42,493 nucleotides of DNA from Candidatus Stahliibacteriota bacterium (GTDB taxonomy: Bacteria > Hydrothermota > Tepidihabitantia > SM23-42), in contig JAUWCU010000007.1 in NCBI GenBank assembly GCA_030609135.1, forward strand, positions 1 through 42,493. Direction: 5' to 3'. The notes beneath the pieces were generated by a model, which worked only from the letters and a program-made list of their open reading frames with translations, did not search any database and was not told where the DNA came from. Position numbers and translations under genes: made by a program. Within the stretch, counting starts at the first letter, position 1. Every line of letters starts with the position of its first letter. Of this stretch, positions 23,852-33,636 are shown piece by piece.

Positions 23852-24762
23852 TAAAAGGAACTGACGATACAAGGTATGCATATGTAAATGGTATTATACG
23901 CGCACGCGAGGCTCGGTTACTGACGAAAAGCCATTTTGACCGACTCATCGCCAGTACCTTAAGCAATTTTGCGACAATACTATCAGATTCACCTTATATT
24001 GGGCATGAAGATATTACCGCAGGTTTTGATTTGGAGGAGAATCAGGTTGGAGATTTATTCAGAAGATACTGCCAGCACAGTGAGATCCAACAGTATATTG
24101 ATTGGCCTCAGCAGATTCATAATATAAAGGTGAAGTTGAAAGAGGGTAGTGATTCTTTACTTTATGCACAGCCCGGCGCGGAAATTGAAGACTGGCCTGA
24201 AACTATTGAAGAGATTGAAAGATTTGCAATGGACAAAGACCCGTTTATACTTTCGGCAAACCTCGATAAAATTTTGTGCAAATACCTGTACCAAACTGCC
24301 CGGACAATGCTGTTTTTTAAAGGCTATTTTCAGATTTATTTTGACCTTGAGAATATTCGTAGTTTTTTTAGAGCACGTTACTTTGAAAACGCGCGCGAAA
24401 CATTTAACCAGGTATTTATAGAATACGGCAGCCTTGGTCGAGAAATATTTGTCGATAATTTGACGAGCGGGTATGATGTGCTGGGTAAAAATTTCTTTAC
24501 AACACCTTATGCTGGAGTAATGGATAAAGGAGGAGCATACTTTGAGCAAAATAGATCCTTTCTGAAACTGGAAAGGATGTGCGAAGAGCTGAGGTTAGAA
24601 TTCTTGCGCCAGGCACGTAAGATGACTTTTGGCGTCGAACCATTGTTTGCGTATTATCAATTTAAACTTGCCGAAATAAAAAAACTGCGACAAGTTTATT
24701 GGGGTAAGTTGAACGAAGTCCCGGTTGATGATTTAAAGGAGAGTATCCCTGATGTCTGGTAA
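23848..24762 (+). CDS. V/A-type ATPase subunit C (d-like)
   Basis: Subunit C/d couples the central stalk to the membrane rotor ring. The 304-residue helical protein begins with DDTRYAYVNGIIRAREARLL, the conserved AC39/subunit C opening, and shows a three-fold helical pattern ending with FAYYQFKLAEIKKLR. It overlaps the upstream small gene by 4 bp and subunit F by 11 bp. It is the first recognisable ATPase gene of the cluster. Confidence 0.85.
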   Translation: MIKGTDDTRYAYVNGIIRAREARLLTKSHFDRLIASTLSNFATILSDSPYIGHEDITAGFDLEENQVGDLFRRYCQHSEIQQYIDWPQQIHNIKVKLKEGSDSLLYAQPGAEIEDWPETIEEIERFAMDKDPFILSANLDKILCKYLYQTARTMLFFKGYFQIYFDLENIRSFFRARYFENARETFNQVFIEYGSLGREIFVDNLTSGYDVLGKNFFTTPYAGVMDKGGAYFEQNRSFLKLERMCEELRLEFLRQARKMTFGVEPLFAYYQFKLAEIKKLRQVYWGKLNEVPVDDLKESIPDVW

Positions 24763-25075
24763 AGCAATGGCAATAATCGGGCAAAGAGAAACAATAATGC
24801 CATTTCTGGCAACCGGGGCACATGTCGTCTATATTAAAGAGGGCGAAAGTGTTGATATTGTCGAGGCACTTGTTGCTCAAGGCTTTAAGATTATCTTTTT
24901 TACTGAAGAGTTTATCGATGAATTAGATGGTATTTTGATGAAATACCGTAATCAAACCATTCCTTGTTTGATTCCCATCCCGACTGGAAGGGGTAAGACA
25001 AAACTTGCTATCGAAAGGATAAGAGGTGTGATTAAAAAAGCTGTTGGAGTCGATGTTTTCTTGGAGGAAAAATGA
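24752..25075 (+). CDS. V/A-type ATPase subunit F
   Basis: This is the small central-stalk subunit, 107 residues, with a CheY-like fold: AIIGQRETIMPFLATGAH at the start, GFKIIFFTEEFID in the middle and PCLIPIPTGRG near the end, as in other A/V-type F subunits. It overlaps subunit C by 11 bp and subunit A by 4 bp (ATGA). Confidence 0.88.
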   Translation: MSGKAMAIIGQRETIMPFLATGAHVVYIKEGESVDIVEALVAQGFKIIFFTEEFIDELDGILMKYRNQTIPCLIPIPTGRGKTKLAIERIRGVIKKAVGVDVFLEEK

Positions 25076-26862
25076 GGAAAGGAGAAATTACCAAAGTATC
25101 AGGACCGCTTGTTGTCGCGAAAGACATGAAAGGCAGCAAGATGTATGATGTGGTTCGGGTGAGTGAAGAGCGTTTGGTCGGCGAAATAATCGGACTTTCT
25201 GGCGATACCGCGTCAATTCAGGTATATGAGGAAACATCTGGTATTGGTCCTGGTGAACCGGTTTACATAACTGACAAACCCCTCTTTGTTGAACTCGGAC
25301 CCGGTCTTATTGAATCAATTTATGATGGTATTCAGCGACCTTTGGATATTATCAGAGATCAAACCGGTGATAATATTGCTCGAGGTGTGGAAATCCCTGC
25401 ATTGGAACGCGACGTGAAGTGGGTGTTCAAACCACTTGTTAAGAAAGGTGATGCAGTATCCAGTGGTGATATTATAGGTGAGGTAAAAGAGACCGTACTT
25501 GTTTTACACAAGATAATGGTTCCGCATAATATCGAAGGCAAAATAAAGAACATTAAACAAGGCGAGTTCTTGATAACTGATACGGTGTGTGAGATTGAGA
25601 CCAAGGATGGGGTTGTTAAACTTACAATGATGCAGCATTGGCCAGTACGTTTACCACGTCCTTACAAGAAGCGGCTTGCGCCATCACTCGTACTATCGAC
25701 TGGGCAGCGGGTGATTGATACATTTTTTCCAATTGCTAAGGGCGGTACGGCTTGCTGTCCTGGTCCTTTTGGAAGCGGCAAGACTGTGATTCAACACCAA
25801 TTAGCTAAATGGGCAGATGCTGAGATAGTAGTTTACATCGGGTGTGGTGAACGAGGTAATGAGATGACTGATGTGCTTATGGAATTCCCCGAGTTAAAGG
25901 ATCACAGGTCCGGTGAATCATTGATGAAACGGACCGTACTGATCGCCAATACGTCGAATATGCCGGTCGCGGCACGAGAAGCTTCAGTTTATACTGGTGT
26001 TACGATAGCTGAGTATTTTCGAGATATGGGCTATTCAGTAGCAGTTATGGCTGATTCAACATCGCGCTGGGCTGAAGCGATGAGAGAAATATCAGGTAGG
26101 TTAGAAGAGATGCCCGGAGAAGAGGGCTACCCTGCTTATCTCAGTGCAAAAGTCAGTTCATTTTATGAAAGAGCAGGTAGGATCGAGGTAATTGGCAAAC
26201 CAGACCGAGAAGGTGCCCTGAGTGTGATCGGTGCGGTATCACCGCCGGGCGGAGACTTGTCTGACCCGGTTGTTCAAGCGACGCTGCGTGTTGTGAAGGT
26301 TTTCTGGAGTCTTGAGGATCGATTAGCATATCAGCGTCATTTTCCGGCGATTTCATGGTTAAACTCTTATTCTCTTTATATCGACGACGTCAGTGAGGAG
26401 ATGAATACGACTATTGCAAAGGATTTTACAGATTTAACAAAGGAAGCCATGCGTCTCTTAGAACAGGAAGCTGAGCTTCAGGAGATCGTAAGGCTCATTG
26501 GGGTTGATGCTTTGTCTCCAGAAGATCGTTTGATTCTCGACGGCGCGAAGTCTATTCGCGAGGATTTCTTGCATCAAAATGCATTCCACGAAGTTGATAC
26601 GTATGCTTCTCTTGAGAAACAATACAAAATGCTTGCGGTGTGTTTGTTTAACTACAATAAGGCAAAAGAGGCATTATCACGTGGTGCTGCATTTAACGAC
26701 ATCGTCAAAATGAAAGTTCGGGAGAAAATATCGCGTATGCGGTACTTGTTAGAATCAGAGCTATCAATTATGGATCGGTTACAGGATGAGGTGACCGCGG
26801 AATTCAAAAAACTCGCAAATCCAGGAGGAAGGAATGATAAAGGAATACAGCAGCATTCTTAA
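25072..26862 (+). CDS. V/A-type ATPase catalytic subunit A
   Basis: The 596-residue catalytic subunit hydrolyses or makes ATP. Walker A is GPFGSGKT (231-238, Lys237), and Glu260 in [13 protein letters not shown] is the catalytic glutamate. The 'bulge' domain typical of A/V-type A subunits lies at ~115-190 ([14 protein letters not shown] and following). [26 protein letters not shown] is the family signature, seen around residues 330-350. Its 3' end overlaps subunit B by 29 bp. Confidence 0.97.
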   Translation: MRKGEITKVSGPLVVAKDMKGSKMYDVVRVSEERLVGEIIGLSGDTASIQVYEETSGIGPGEPVYITDKPLFVELGPGLIESIYDGIQRPLDIIRDQTGDNIARGVEIPALERDVKWVFKPLVKKGDAVSSGDIIGEVKETVLVLHKIMVPHNIEGKIKNIKQGEFLITDTVCEIETKDGVVKLTMMQHWPVRLPRPYKKRLAPSLVLSTGQRVIDTFFPIAKGGTACCPGPFGSGKTVIQHQLAKWADAEIVVYIGCGERGNEMTDVLMEFPELKDHRSGESLMKRTVLIANTSNMPVAAREASVYTGVTIAEYFRDMGYSVAVMADSTSRWAEAMREISGRLEEMPGEEGYPAYLSAKVSSFYERAGRIEVIGKPDREGALSVIGAVSPPGGDLSDPVVQATLRVVKVFWSLEDRLAYQRHFPAISWLNSYSLYIDDVSEEMNTTIAKDFTDLTKEAMRLLEQEAELQEIVRLIGVDALSPEDRLILDGAKSIREDFLHQNAFHEVDTYASLEKQYKMLAVCLFNYNKAKEALSRGAAFNDIVKMKVREKISRMRYLLESELSIMDRLQDEVTAEFKKLANPGGRNDKGIQQHS

Positions 26863-28222
26863 TGTATCCGGTCCACTTTTGCTTATTGAAGGTGTTGAAG
26901 GCGCAAAGTATGAAGAATTAGTTGAAATCTACACACGAGCTGGTGAAAAGAAACGCGGCAGGGTTCTGGAAGTAGATAAAGATAAGGCTTTGGTTCAAAT
27001 TTTTGAAGGGTCCACAGGTATTGATGTACAGGATTGCCGTGTTAGATTTCTCGGTCGGACACTGCACATTGGTGTATCATCTGATATGTTAGGCAGGATC
27101 TTTGACGGACTGGGTAGGCCTAAAGATGGTGGTCCTGAAATCATCCCCGAAGCAATGCTTGACATAAACGGCGCACCGATCAATCCAACTGCCCGAAATT
27201 ACCCAAATGAATTTATCCAGACCGGGATTTCTTCAATCGATGGCATCAATACCCTGGTAAGAGGCCAAAAACTGCCGATTTTCTCAGGTTCTGGTTTACC
27301 CCATAATCGGGTTGCCGCTCAGATTGTGCGGCAGTCAAAGGTCCTTGGTGCTAAGGAGGAATTTGCAGTTGTGTTTGGTGCAATGGGCATCACTTTTGAA
27401 GAAGCGAATTTCTTTATTCAGGATTTTACTAAATCAGGGGCATTGGAAAGAGTCGTGCTTTTCTTAAACCTGGCTGATGATCCGGCAATTGAACGTGTTT
27501 CCACACCTCGCGTTGCCTTCACCGTTGCCGAGTATCTTGCCTTTGAAAAAGGTTTGCACATCCTTGTTATCCTTTCTGATATGACTAATTATGCTGAGGC
27601 GCTCCGGGAAATAGCTGCGGCGCGTAAAGAGATTCCAGGACGACGTGGCTATCCTGGGTATCTATACACTGATTTGGCAAGTGTCTATGAACGTTCCGGC
27701 AGAATAAAGGGTAAGGAAGGCTCGATCACACTGATACCTATCCTTACGATGCCTGAGGATGACAAAACTCACCCGATACCGGATTTGACCGGTTACATAA
27801 CCGAAGGCCAGGTTATACTTTCAAGATCACTTTATCGGAAAAAGGTTACCCCGCCGATCGACGTGCAGCAATCATTGTCCCGTCTAAAAGATAAAGGTAT
27901 TGGTAAAGGTAAAACGCGTGAAGACCATGCTGATTTATTTAACCAGTTAATCGCGTGTTATGCACGAGGTAAAGAGGCTGCTGAACTATCCGTAATATTA
28001 GGTGAGGCATCTCTGTCTGATTTAGACAGGATATTTCTTAAATTCTCAAACCAGTTTGAAGAACGTTATATTTCTCAAGGTGAAAAAGAGAATAGAACGA
28101 TCGAGCAAACTCTGGATCTTGGTTGGGAACTACTGCGTATGGTACCGCGAGCTGAAATGAAGAGAGTGAGGGATGAATACTTACAGAAATATTATGACCA
28201 CACAGATGACACAGAAAAATAA
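26834..28222 (+). CDS. V/A-type ATPase regulatory subunit B
   Basis: The 462-residue non-catalytic subunit. The P-loop position reads SGSGLPHN, lacking the Walker lysine, as expected for [30 protein letters not shown] and [11 protein letters not shown] are family blocks. AGGAGG sits seven bases before ATG 26834. The last residues (YDHTDDTEK) are coded by a CACAGATGACACAGA stretch resembling non-coding repeats elsewhere in the window, so the tail may be a recent addition. A 60-bp gap follows, the only sizeable one in the cluster. Confidence 0.96.
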   Translation: MIKEYSSILNVSGPLLLIEGVEGAKYEELVEIYTRAGEKKRGRVLEVDKDKALVQIFEGSTGIDVQDCRVRFLGRTLHIGVSSDMLGRIFDGLGRPKDGGPEIIPEAMLDINGAPINPTARNYPNEFIQTGISSIDGINTLVRGQKLPIFSGSGLPHNRVAAQIVRQSKVLGAKEEFAVVFGAMGITFEEANFFIQDFTKSGALERVVLFLNLADDPAIERVSTPRVAFTVAEYLAFEKGLHILVILSDMTNYAEALREIAAARKEIPGRRGYPGYLYTDLASVYERSGRIKGKEGSITLIPILTMPEDDKTHPIPDLTGYITEGQVILSRSLYRKKVTPPIDVQQSLSRLKDKGIGKGKTREDHADLFNQLIACYARGKEAAELSVILGEASLSDLDRIFLKFSNQFEERYISQGEKENRTIEQTLDLGWELLRMVPRAEMKRVRDEYLQKYYDHTDDTEK

Positions 28223-28282
28223 GGATAATATATTGAATAATCCGAGTAATCGATTTATCACAAAATCTGTGGAATCAGTGTT

Positions 28283-28915
28283 ATGAAGCTGGATATTCCG
28301 CCGACCAGGATGCAGTTGCTGCGTTTGAAGCGACGTGGTACAATTGCCCGGCGTGGCCATAAATTGCTCAAGGATAAACAGGATGAATTAATGCGCAGGA
28401 TTCTTGAACTCGTTGGCAAAATACGGGATTCCCGTTTAAAGATTGAACAGGAGTTGAAAAGCGCGTTTAGCTATTTCTACTTTGCTTCGAGTAAACAGTC
28501 TCCCAAAGCCACTGACGAAGCGCTTTTGGCAACGACCAAAGCTATTGATGTGGACTATACCACAGAACGTATTTTGAACTTGAAAATCCCTAAGTTTAAA
28601 CAAACGATATCAGGTGGTTTGATCGGCTATGGTTTCATGACCACATCAGGTGATTTGGATCTCGCCCTTTTGAAGATTGACCAGCTCATTTCGAGATTAC
28701 TTGAGCTCGCCGAGCTGGAAAAAGCACTTGAGCTTCTTGCTACGGAAATTGAGAAAACCCGTAGGAGAGTTAATGCATTAGAATATATCCTAATACCGTC
28801 TATTGATGAAACGATCAAGTTTATTAAGCTGAAAATGTCAGAAATGGAACGGGGTGACTTAACGCGCCTGATGAGAGTTAAAGAAATAGTGAGAGGAAAC
28901 AAGGAGGTATCATGA
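28283..28915 (+). CDS. V/A-type ATPase subunit D
   Basis: The central rotor shaft. The N-terminus, LDIPPTRMQLLRLKRRG, is the conserved subunit D opening, and the 210-residue protein is two long helices with a short linker, ending in VNALEYILIPSIDETIKFIK. ATG 28283 fits the family start, although no clear Shine-Dalgarno site is present. Its stop overlaps the next small gene by 4 bp. Confidence 0.94.
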   Translation: MKLDIPPTRMQLLRLKRRGTIARRGHKLLKDKQDELMRRILELVGKIRDSRLKIEQELKSAFSYFYFASSKQSPKATDEALLATTKAIDVDYTTERILNLKIPKFKQTISGGLIGYGFMTTSGDLDLALLKIDQLISRLLELAELEKALELLATEIEKTRRRVNALEYILIPSIDETIKFIKLKMSEMERGDLTRLMRVKEIVRGNKEVS

Positions 28916-29142
28916 TTGAAGGTTTAGTGAGTGTTTTGATATTGGCTTTCCTTACCTTAATCTTTGGTTTAATAAAAGATTTGCTTATTGTCATTATCCC
29001 GCAGATTATTTTAATCCTCGTAGTAATCTATCTCTTGGTCCGTGTACGCGTAAAAATCTCCAAAGCTGAAAAGGAGAAACTAAGAACCAAGATAGATGAA
29101 TTGGAAGCAAAGATTGGGACTATAGGAACAAAGAAAGAGTAA
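28912..29142 (+). CDS. 76-residue membrane protein with coiled-coil tail, V-ATPase-linked
   Basis: Unrecognised. Two hydrophobic stretches (about residues 3-21 and 25-45) are followed by a charged heptad-like helix (KISKAEKEKLRTKIDELEAKI). It lacks the conserved glutamate within a glycine-rich membrane helix expected of proteolipid subunit K, so it is not an obvious rotor subunit. The 4-bp overlap with subunit D implies coupled translation. It could anchor or assist the ATPase. Confidence 0.7.
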   Translation: MIEGLVSVLILAFLTLIFGLIKDLLIVIIPQIILILVVIYLLVRVRVKISKAEKEKLRTKIDELEAKIGTIGTKKE

Positions 29143-29210
29143 CTAGAACTGAAAACATAGGAGCCGTGCTATTCTAATGTCATTGTGTTGCACAATGGAA
29201 ATATGATTTC

Positions 29211-30431
29211 ATGAAAAAACTCCTCGGGATTATTGTTTTTGTTATCATCGCCACCTTATCCTATATCTTGGTAAGTAAAGCCGTGTTCGTTTCTAATGAG
29301 TTGGGTCTTGGTTTGGCGTCAAGCATATCAGACCAAGAAAACAAGTGTTTTGATCGATCATATAAGCAGATTTCCGATTCTTTATTGTCAATATGGGATA
29401 CTCTATTTGAGACATCAGGGGTTAGAGATAACCCCTTTGCGATGATGCTTTATTTCATTGAATATTTCAGAGCCATGGACCAAACAGATAGTGATGAGTG
29501 TTTTTCTCTCCAGGAAATAATAGCTAATAATAGCACTAATTTAGTAAACTCAGTGATCGCAACGTGTGCCATCATGCAGAAAATGGGGTGGGATTTTCAG
29601 TATTTTCATAATAAAAATGAATGTTACCTGGGCATAAATTTTACTGGAGACTGGCAGGTAAGAAAAGGCAACTGGGTTGAAAAAGATGGAAAGAGTTATT
29701 TCTTGAAAGAGTTTGATTATGAAACACCAATTGGTGAATTGAAGAACGATAACCCTGCTTCAACATATCAGTGCCTCAGGAGTTCTAAGGTGGATCTGGA
29801 GCCAATGCCTTTGGTTAATGGTCTTCCAGTATTTCACGGTCCGAGTAATGAAAAACGATTGGTGTGGTTTTATCAAGGTAAGAAGTATGCTGTTTCTGTT
29901 TGGATTCCTCAAGGACAAGCTGAATTTACCAGGAATCTACCAGCAAGCCTATTTGGTACTATTGCATCAGGGGTTTACGAATTCAGTAATATGGGCTTGA
30001 TCGATAATTTGAAATATCTCGTAGAAGATTTTGAAGAATATGATAAAGTCAATTTTCTGTTTAAGTTTAGTCAATCAGAAAGTATTTTTGTTTACGATAA
30101 TAAGAAACCCATAAAAAGCGTTACCAATCAATTGATTGAAGGACATAATGACTGTGATGGCAGGAGTATTTTTCTTTATTGTTTACTTGACGCTGTACTT
30201 GGCTGTGACAGTGCAGATATAGTTTTTATCAACTGGACAAATCATCTGGCGATCGGGTTGAAACCCAAGACCAGGGCGGCTGAAGAAATTTTAAAGAAAC
30301 AAGATGCTGTATATTTCGGTGATAAATACTACATACTTGATCCTGCCTATGTTGGCGATACACATTGGGGCAGCAAGATGGAACGGCTCTCAGGTGAATG
30401 TGAGATAATTACTAAGGAAACCATTAAATAG
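29211..30431 (+). CDS. exported or membrane-anchored transglutaminase-like protein
   Basis: 406 residues with an N-terminal hydrophobic segment (residues ~4-25) that is a signal or anchor. The C-terminal region shows a transglutaminase-like triad: Cys315 in HNDCDGRS, His345 in WTNHLAIGL, Asp377 in YILDPAY. Such folds act as cysteine proteases or amidases in bacterial envelopes. The long middle part (~40-290) is not recognised. It begins 68 bp after the V-ATPase cluster. The last six residues (TKETIK) and the stop codon are provided by MITE copy E, so the original C-terminus may have been cut or changed. Confidence 0.72.
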   Translation: MKKLLGIIVFVIIATLSYILVSKAVFVSNELGLGLASSISDQENKCFDRSYKQISDSLLSIWDTLFETSGVRDNPFAMMLYFIEYFRAMDQTDSDECFSLQEIIANNSTNLVNSVIATCAIMQKMGWDFQYFHNKNECYLGINFTGDWQVRKGNWVEKDGKSYFLKEFDYETPIGELKNDNPASTYQCLRSSKVDLEPMPLVNGLPVFHGPSNEKRLVWFYQGKKYAVSVWIPQGQAEFTRNLPASLFGTIASGVYEFSNMGLIDNLKYLVEDFEEYDKVNFLFKFSQSESIFVYDNKKPIKSVTNQLIEGHNDCDGRSIFLYCLLDAVLGCDSADIVFINWTNHLAIGLKPKTRAAEEILKKQDAVYFGDKYYILDPAYVGDTHWGSKMERLSGECEIITKETIK

Positions 30432-30607
30432 TTTAATCAAATACTGCTCAATGTATGTCGTCATTCCGCACCTGATGCGGAATCCAGTCTTTTGTATTTC
30501 CTTATTTTCCTGGATTCCCTGGTTCCCCTGATCCCTTCGACATATAACTCAGGACTACAGCAAGCTATGGAGAACTATCAAATTAAACTATTTAAGGTTC
30601 TGAGTAA
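30409..30607. mobile_element. MITE-like element, subfamily 2, copy E (199 bp, inverted relative to D)
   Basis: The left end TTACTAAGGAAACCATTAAA and the right end GTTCTGAGTAA carry the same termini as the other copies. The outer segments match copy D in reverse complement, including CTCCATAGCTTGCTGTAGTC (read on the minus strand). The centre is flipped relative to D between GGAATCCAG and CTGGATTCC. The element overlaps the 3' end of the transglutaminase-like gene. Confidence 0.78.
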
Positions 30608-30639
30608 TAAGTAATGAGGTCAGCCTGATTTGACCCCAA

Positions 30640-31938
30640 CTACTCAACTACCGGGGACCAGTCTGGGGCATTAGCGGTCACGCCGTCAGTTAATTTGCGC
30701 TCCCGGGAACCATCCCAGTTCATTGTATATAACTCATATATGCCGGTCCGGTTTGATGTAAAAACGATGTGTAGACCATCAGGCGACCAGGACGGTTCTT
30801 CATTGTTCCCATCATAAGTCAAACGGACTGGTGAAAAATCATAAGGGTCAGTAACGTATATTTGTTGTGAATGGTCCTTCTCTCGGGAAACATAGGCAAT
30901 GATGTCGCCGCGCGGGGACCAGGCTGGTGAGGTATTATAGTTACCGTGGAACGTAAGCCGTCTCAGGTTGCCGCCATGAATATCCATCACATAGACCTGC
31001 GGATTGCCGGTTCGGTCTGATACAAAGGCGATTTCCCGGCTGTTTGGTGAGAACGCAGGTGATGTATCAATCGCCCGGTTATAAGTAAGCCGATTTAGTT
31101 TCTTTGTAGCCAAGTCCAGGATATATATCTCGGTATTGCCGTCTTTTGTTAAACTCAGACAGATTTTCGAAGCATCAGGCGACCAGCAAGGGGCAAAATT
31201 CAAGCCCTTAAACGAAGAAATGACCGAGATTTCTCTTTTTACCAAATCGAACAGATAAATGCATAAACGGTTTTTTGTATGGGTTGAAAAGAGTATCCTT
31301 TTACTGTCTGGAGCCCAGGCTGGGAAAAGGTTTAAGCGACCGTTTTTTGTGAGCGGTGTGAAGTTAAAACCATCATAATCGACTATTGCTAATTCCTTGT
31401 TGTTACCAGTTCGGTAGGAGAACACTATCTTGGTTGAGGCGATGCCTTTTTCACCGATAATATATTCGATAACATCGTCTGATATTTTGTGGGCAGTCTT
31501 GCGCAGTGCATCTTTGAGTGGGTAGCTTTGTTCGAAGATCACTTCATGGGATGCGAGATCCTCGCAGATAATGGAAAGCTGCGTCATGTCTGCTTTACCT
31601 CTTAGGAGAATCCCCTGTTTATTAAAATCGCTGAGTGCTGAAGTGTCGTGAAAGACATCGAAATAAAGGGAGTACTCAAGGTCCTTAGCTATAACGATTT
31701 CGACATTCTTCACTTTGGTCAGTAGTTCGTCAGAGATCACCTGGGTGGTGAAAGGTTCAATTACGAGGTTAGTCTTGCCACCTCCATAGTCCGTAAGCCG
31801 GAGATAGATATCCTGGCTAAGAGCAAGACCGTTGAATGCGAACAGTAAGAGAAACAACGTCATTACGAGGTGGGGGTGTAAATGTTTAGAAGATTTAGGA
31901 TTTCGTGCTTTGTATTTAGAGATTATATATAAATTCAT
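30640..31938 (-). CDS. tolB: Tol-Pal system beta-propeller protein TolB
   Basis: The periplasmic TolB links TolA and Pal during envelope constriction. An N-terminal alpha/beta domain (~40-165) precedes a six-bladed WD40-like propeller with repeated PAWSPDSKRI, PCWSPDASKI, PAFSPNSREI, PAWSPRGDII and PSWSPDGLHI blades. ATG 31938 overlaps the tolA stop (ATGA), but the first 25 residues look repeat-derived. A second ATG at 31863 begins a clean signal peptide, MTLFLLLFAFNGLALS, and may be the functional start. Confidence 0.92.
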   Translation of the reverse strand: MNLYIISKYKARNPKSSKHLHPHLVMTLFLLLFAFNGLALSQDIYLRLTDYGGGKTNLVIEPFTTQVISDELLTKVKNVEIVIAKDLEYSLYFDVFHDTSALSDFNKQGILLRGKADMTQLSIICEDLASHEVIFEQSYPLKDALRKTAHKISDDVIEYIIGEKGIASTKIVFSYRTGNNKELAIVDYDGFNFTPLTKNGRLNLFPAWAPDSKRILFSTHTKNRLCIYLFDLVKREISVISSFKGLNFAPCWSPDASKICLSLTKDGNTEIYILDLATKKLNRLTYNRAIDTSPAFSPNSREIAFVSDRTGNPQVYVMDIHGGNLRRLTFHGNYNTSPAWSPRGDIIAYVSREKDHSQQIYVTDPYDFSPVRLTYDGNNEEPSWSPDGLHIVFTSNRTGIYELYTMNWDGSRERKLTDGVTANAPDWSPVVE

Positions 31939-32543
31939 TGTGCGGTGAGGAATTCCAAATGGACCTTGAGATAATCATCAGCAAATTCCTTGGGAAGCGG
32001 CGGTAGCTTCTTAGCGAGAGTTACCGCGCGGATTGTAGTTTCGTTATACATGTTATCGCCGGAACTTTCTTCTAATCGTACATTATAAATCTTGCCTTTT
32101 TTATCAACTTCGAAATACACTGTACTTTTGAGGACGATGTCCTTTCCTTTGTATGGGTTATGCCAGTTTTTGTTTATTTTATTTAAGAGGATATTCAGAT
32201 AATATGAATAAGTAAAACCCCGACCACTGCCCGTGTAAATCTTGGGTTTGATATCAGGCAGCCCTTTTTTTATTATCTTTTCGGATTTTTCTAGTTTCTT
32301 TTTTTCCGTCTTTACCGGGGATGATTTTTCTTTTGGTGGTGCCTTTTCCTTGGGTATTTCTTTCTCTATTTCCTCTTCTGGTACTGGTTCTTCAATGCTT
32401 AGTATCTTGGGCTGGGGTAAGGGAGCGATACTTACCTTGTAGACCTCAATCTTGGGGATGGGTTTGACGCTACGGCTTGCCAATAACAGCACAGAAAAAA
32501 TTAAGAGATGTACGAAAGCGGAGATAAAATGAAATCGGTTCAT
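31935..32543 (-). CDS. TolA/TonB-type energy transducer
   Basis: 202 residues: one N-terminal membrane helix (~5-24), a periplasmic Pro/Glu/Lys-rich spacer (~40-95, including PVPEEEIEKEIPKEKAPPK) and a C-terminal TonB/TolA domain (VYFEVDKKGKIYNVRLEESSG, then PPLPKEF). It passes proton-motive force from TolQR to TolB/Pal. Its place between tolR and tolB favours TolA function. Four-base overlaps occur on both sides. Confidence 0.88.
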   Translation of the reverse strand: MNRFHFISAFVHLLIFSVLLLASRSVKPIPKIEVYKVSIAPLPQPKILSIEEPVPEEEIEKEIPKEKAPPKEKSSPVKTEKKKLEKSEKIIKKGLPDIKPKIYTGSGRGFTYSYYLNILLNKINKNWHNPYKGKDIVLKSTVYFEVDKKGKIYNVRLEESSGDNMYNETTIRAVTLAKKLPPLPKEFADDYLKVHLEFLTAQ

Positions 32544-32935
32544 TCCAGAGGTATTTCAGCTACTAATCCTAATTCCTTGACCCCCGCTTTTCTCATTTTG
32601 CCGACGATTTCTATTGCATAACCATAATCAACTTTCTTGTCCGCACGCAAGTAGACAATAACGCCGGGTGGTTTACTCTCCAGACTTTTTTTCAACACAC
32701 TTTCGAAGTCTTCAATAACAACTTTGTCATTGTCGATGTAAATCTCGCCGGTATTTTTTATTGAAACAGTAATTCCTTCTTCGTCATGTGGTAACGAGGC
32801 ATCAGTGCGCGGCAGGTTTACATCAATACCAGGTGTCATCATGGGCGCGGTAATCATGAATATCACGAGCAAGGTGATGCTGACATCAGCCAGTGAGGTC
32901 ATGTTTATTTCTGAAATCAACCCTTTGGTTTTCAC
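32540..32935 (-). CDS. tolR: ExbD/TolR family protein
   Basis: 131 residues with the single membrane helix LADVSITLLVIFMITAPMM, in which Asp17 is the conserved proton-path residue, and a periplasmic domain with DKKVDYGYAIEIVGKMRKAG. It works with TolQ as the proton-driven stator. It overlaps tolQ and tolA by 4 bp each. Confidence 0.93.
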   Translation of the reverse strand: MKTKGLISEINMTSLADVSITLLVIFMITAPMMTPGIDVNLPRTDASLPHDEEGITVSIKNTGEIYIDNDKVVIEDFESVLKKSLESKPPGVIVYLRADKKVDYGYAIEIVGKMRKAGVKELGLVAEIPLE

Positions 32936-33633
32936 TGCCGAAAAAGTAATTCTTTACGAAGCCTGGCAAATACTTCGTTAATAAACTGATCGAGCTCAGC
33001 ACTGTAGCTGTTGACCCGCGCCCTGAAAATATTATAGAAGATCAAAGCAGGTATGGCAACAAGGAGTCCGTAAACAGTGGTAATCAATGCATCTGATATG
33101 CCTGGTGCAACGATAGTGATATGGGCTGAGCCGCGCAATCGGATGTCTAAGAATGCTTGCATAACACCCCAAACAGTCCCCAGCAACCCAAGGAAAGGAC
33201 TGACACTGACAAAGGTACTGAGTGTGGGTAGAGATTTCTCCAGTTCAGTAAGTTCACTAAGCTTGGTGCGTTCCATTGCCAAACGAATATTATCAGAAAG
33301 TTCTTCCATTACTGAGCCAGGTGGACTTTGAGGATTTTGTTCTGGTGCCGCGATTCTTTTTCCGAGCTTTAACCTTTTAAATTCTTCTACACCATTTCTC
33401 AAGATTCTACCGTATGGATTGTCATTTAGCAAGGGACCCATGTTTTCTAATTCTTTAGTATGTTGATGAAAGCGATAAGTGGACATGAATCGTTTGCTCA
33501 TCTTTTTGACCTTTGAAAAATCGAAGAGTTTCTTCAAGAATATTGCCCAGGACCATATTGAAAATATGGCAAGTAATGCCATGATGATCTGGGCGGCAAT
33601 GCTCGATTCCAGGAATGTCCTAAAGATATTCAT
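32932..33633 (-). CDS. tolQ: TolQ/ExbB/MotA family proton channel protein
   Basis: 233 residues with three membrane helices: one N-terminal (~12-35) and a pair near 145-205 holding SPFLGLLGTVWGVMQAF and ISDALITTVYGLLVAIPALIFYN, the family signature. It is the stator partner of TolR. The start codon is only three bases from MITE copy B, which has replaced the normal upstream sequence; the nearest purine-rich stretch is the element's own CGAAGTAA end. Confidence 0.93.
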   Translation of the reverse strand: MNIFRTFLESSIAAQIIMALLAIFSIWSWAIFLKKLFDFSKVKKMSKRFMSTYRFHQHTKELENMGPLLNDNPYGRILRNGVEEFKRLKLGKRIAAPEQNPQSPPGSVMEELSDNIRLAMERTKLSELTELEKSLPTLSTFVSVSPFLGLLGTVWGVMQAFLDIRLRGSAHITIVAPGISDALITTVYGLLVAIPALIFYNIFRARVNSYSAELDQFINEVFARLRKELLFRQ

Positions 33634-33636
33634 ATA

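Noticed and set aside
28912-29142. 76-residue protein as V-ATPase proteolipid subunit K
   Set aside because: It has two hydrophobic stretches but lacks the conserved carboxylate in a membrane helix and the glycine-rich pattern, and has a charged coiled-coil tail instead.
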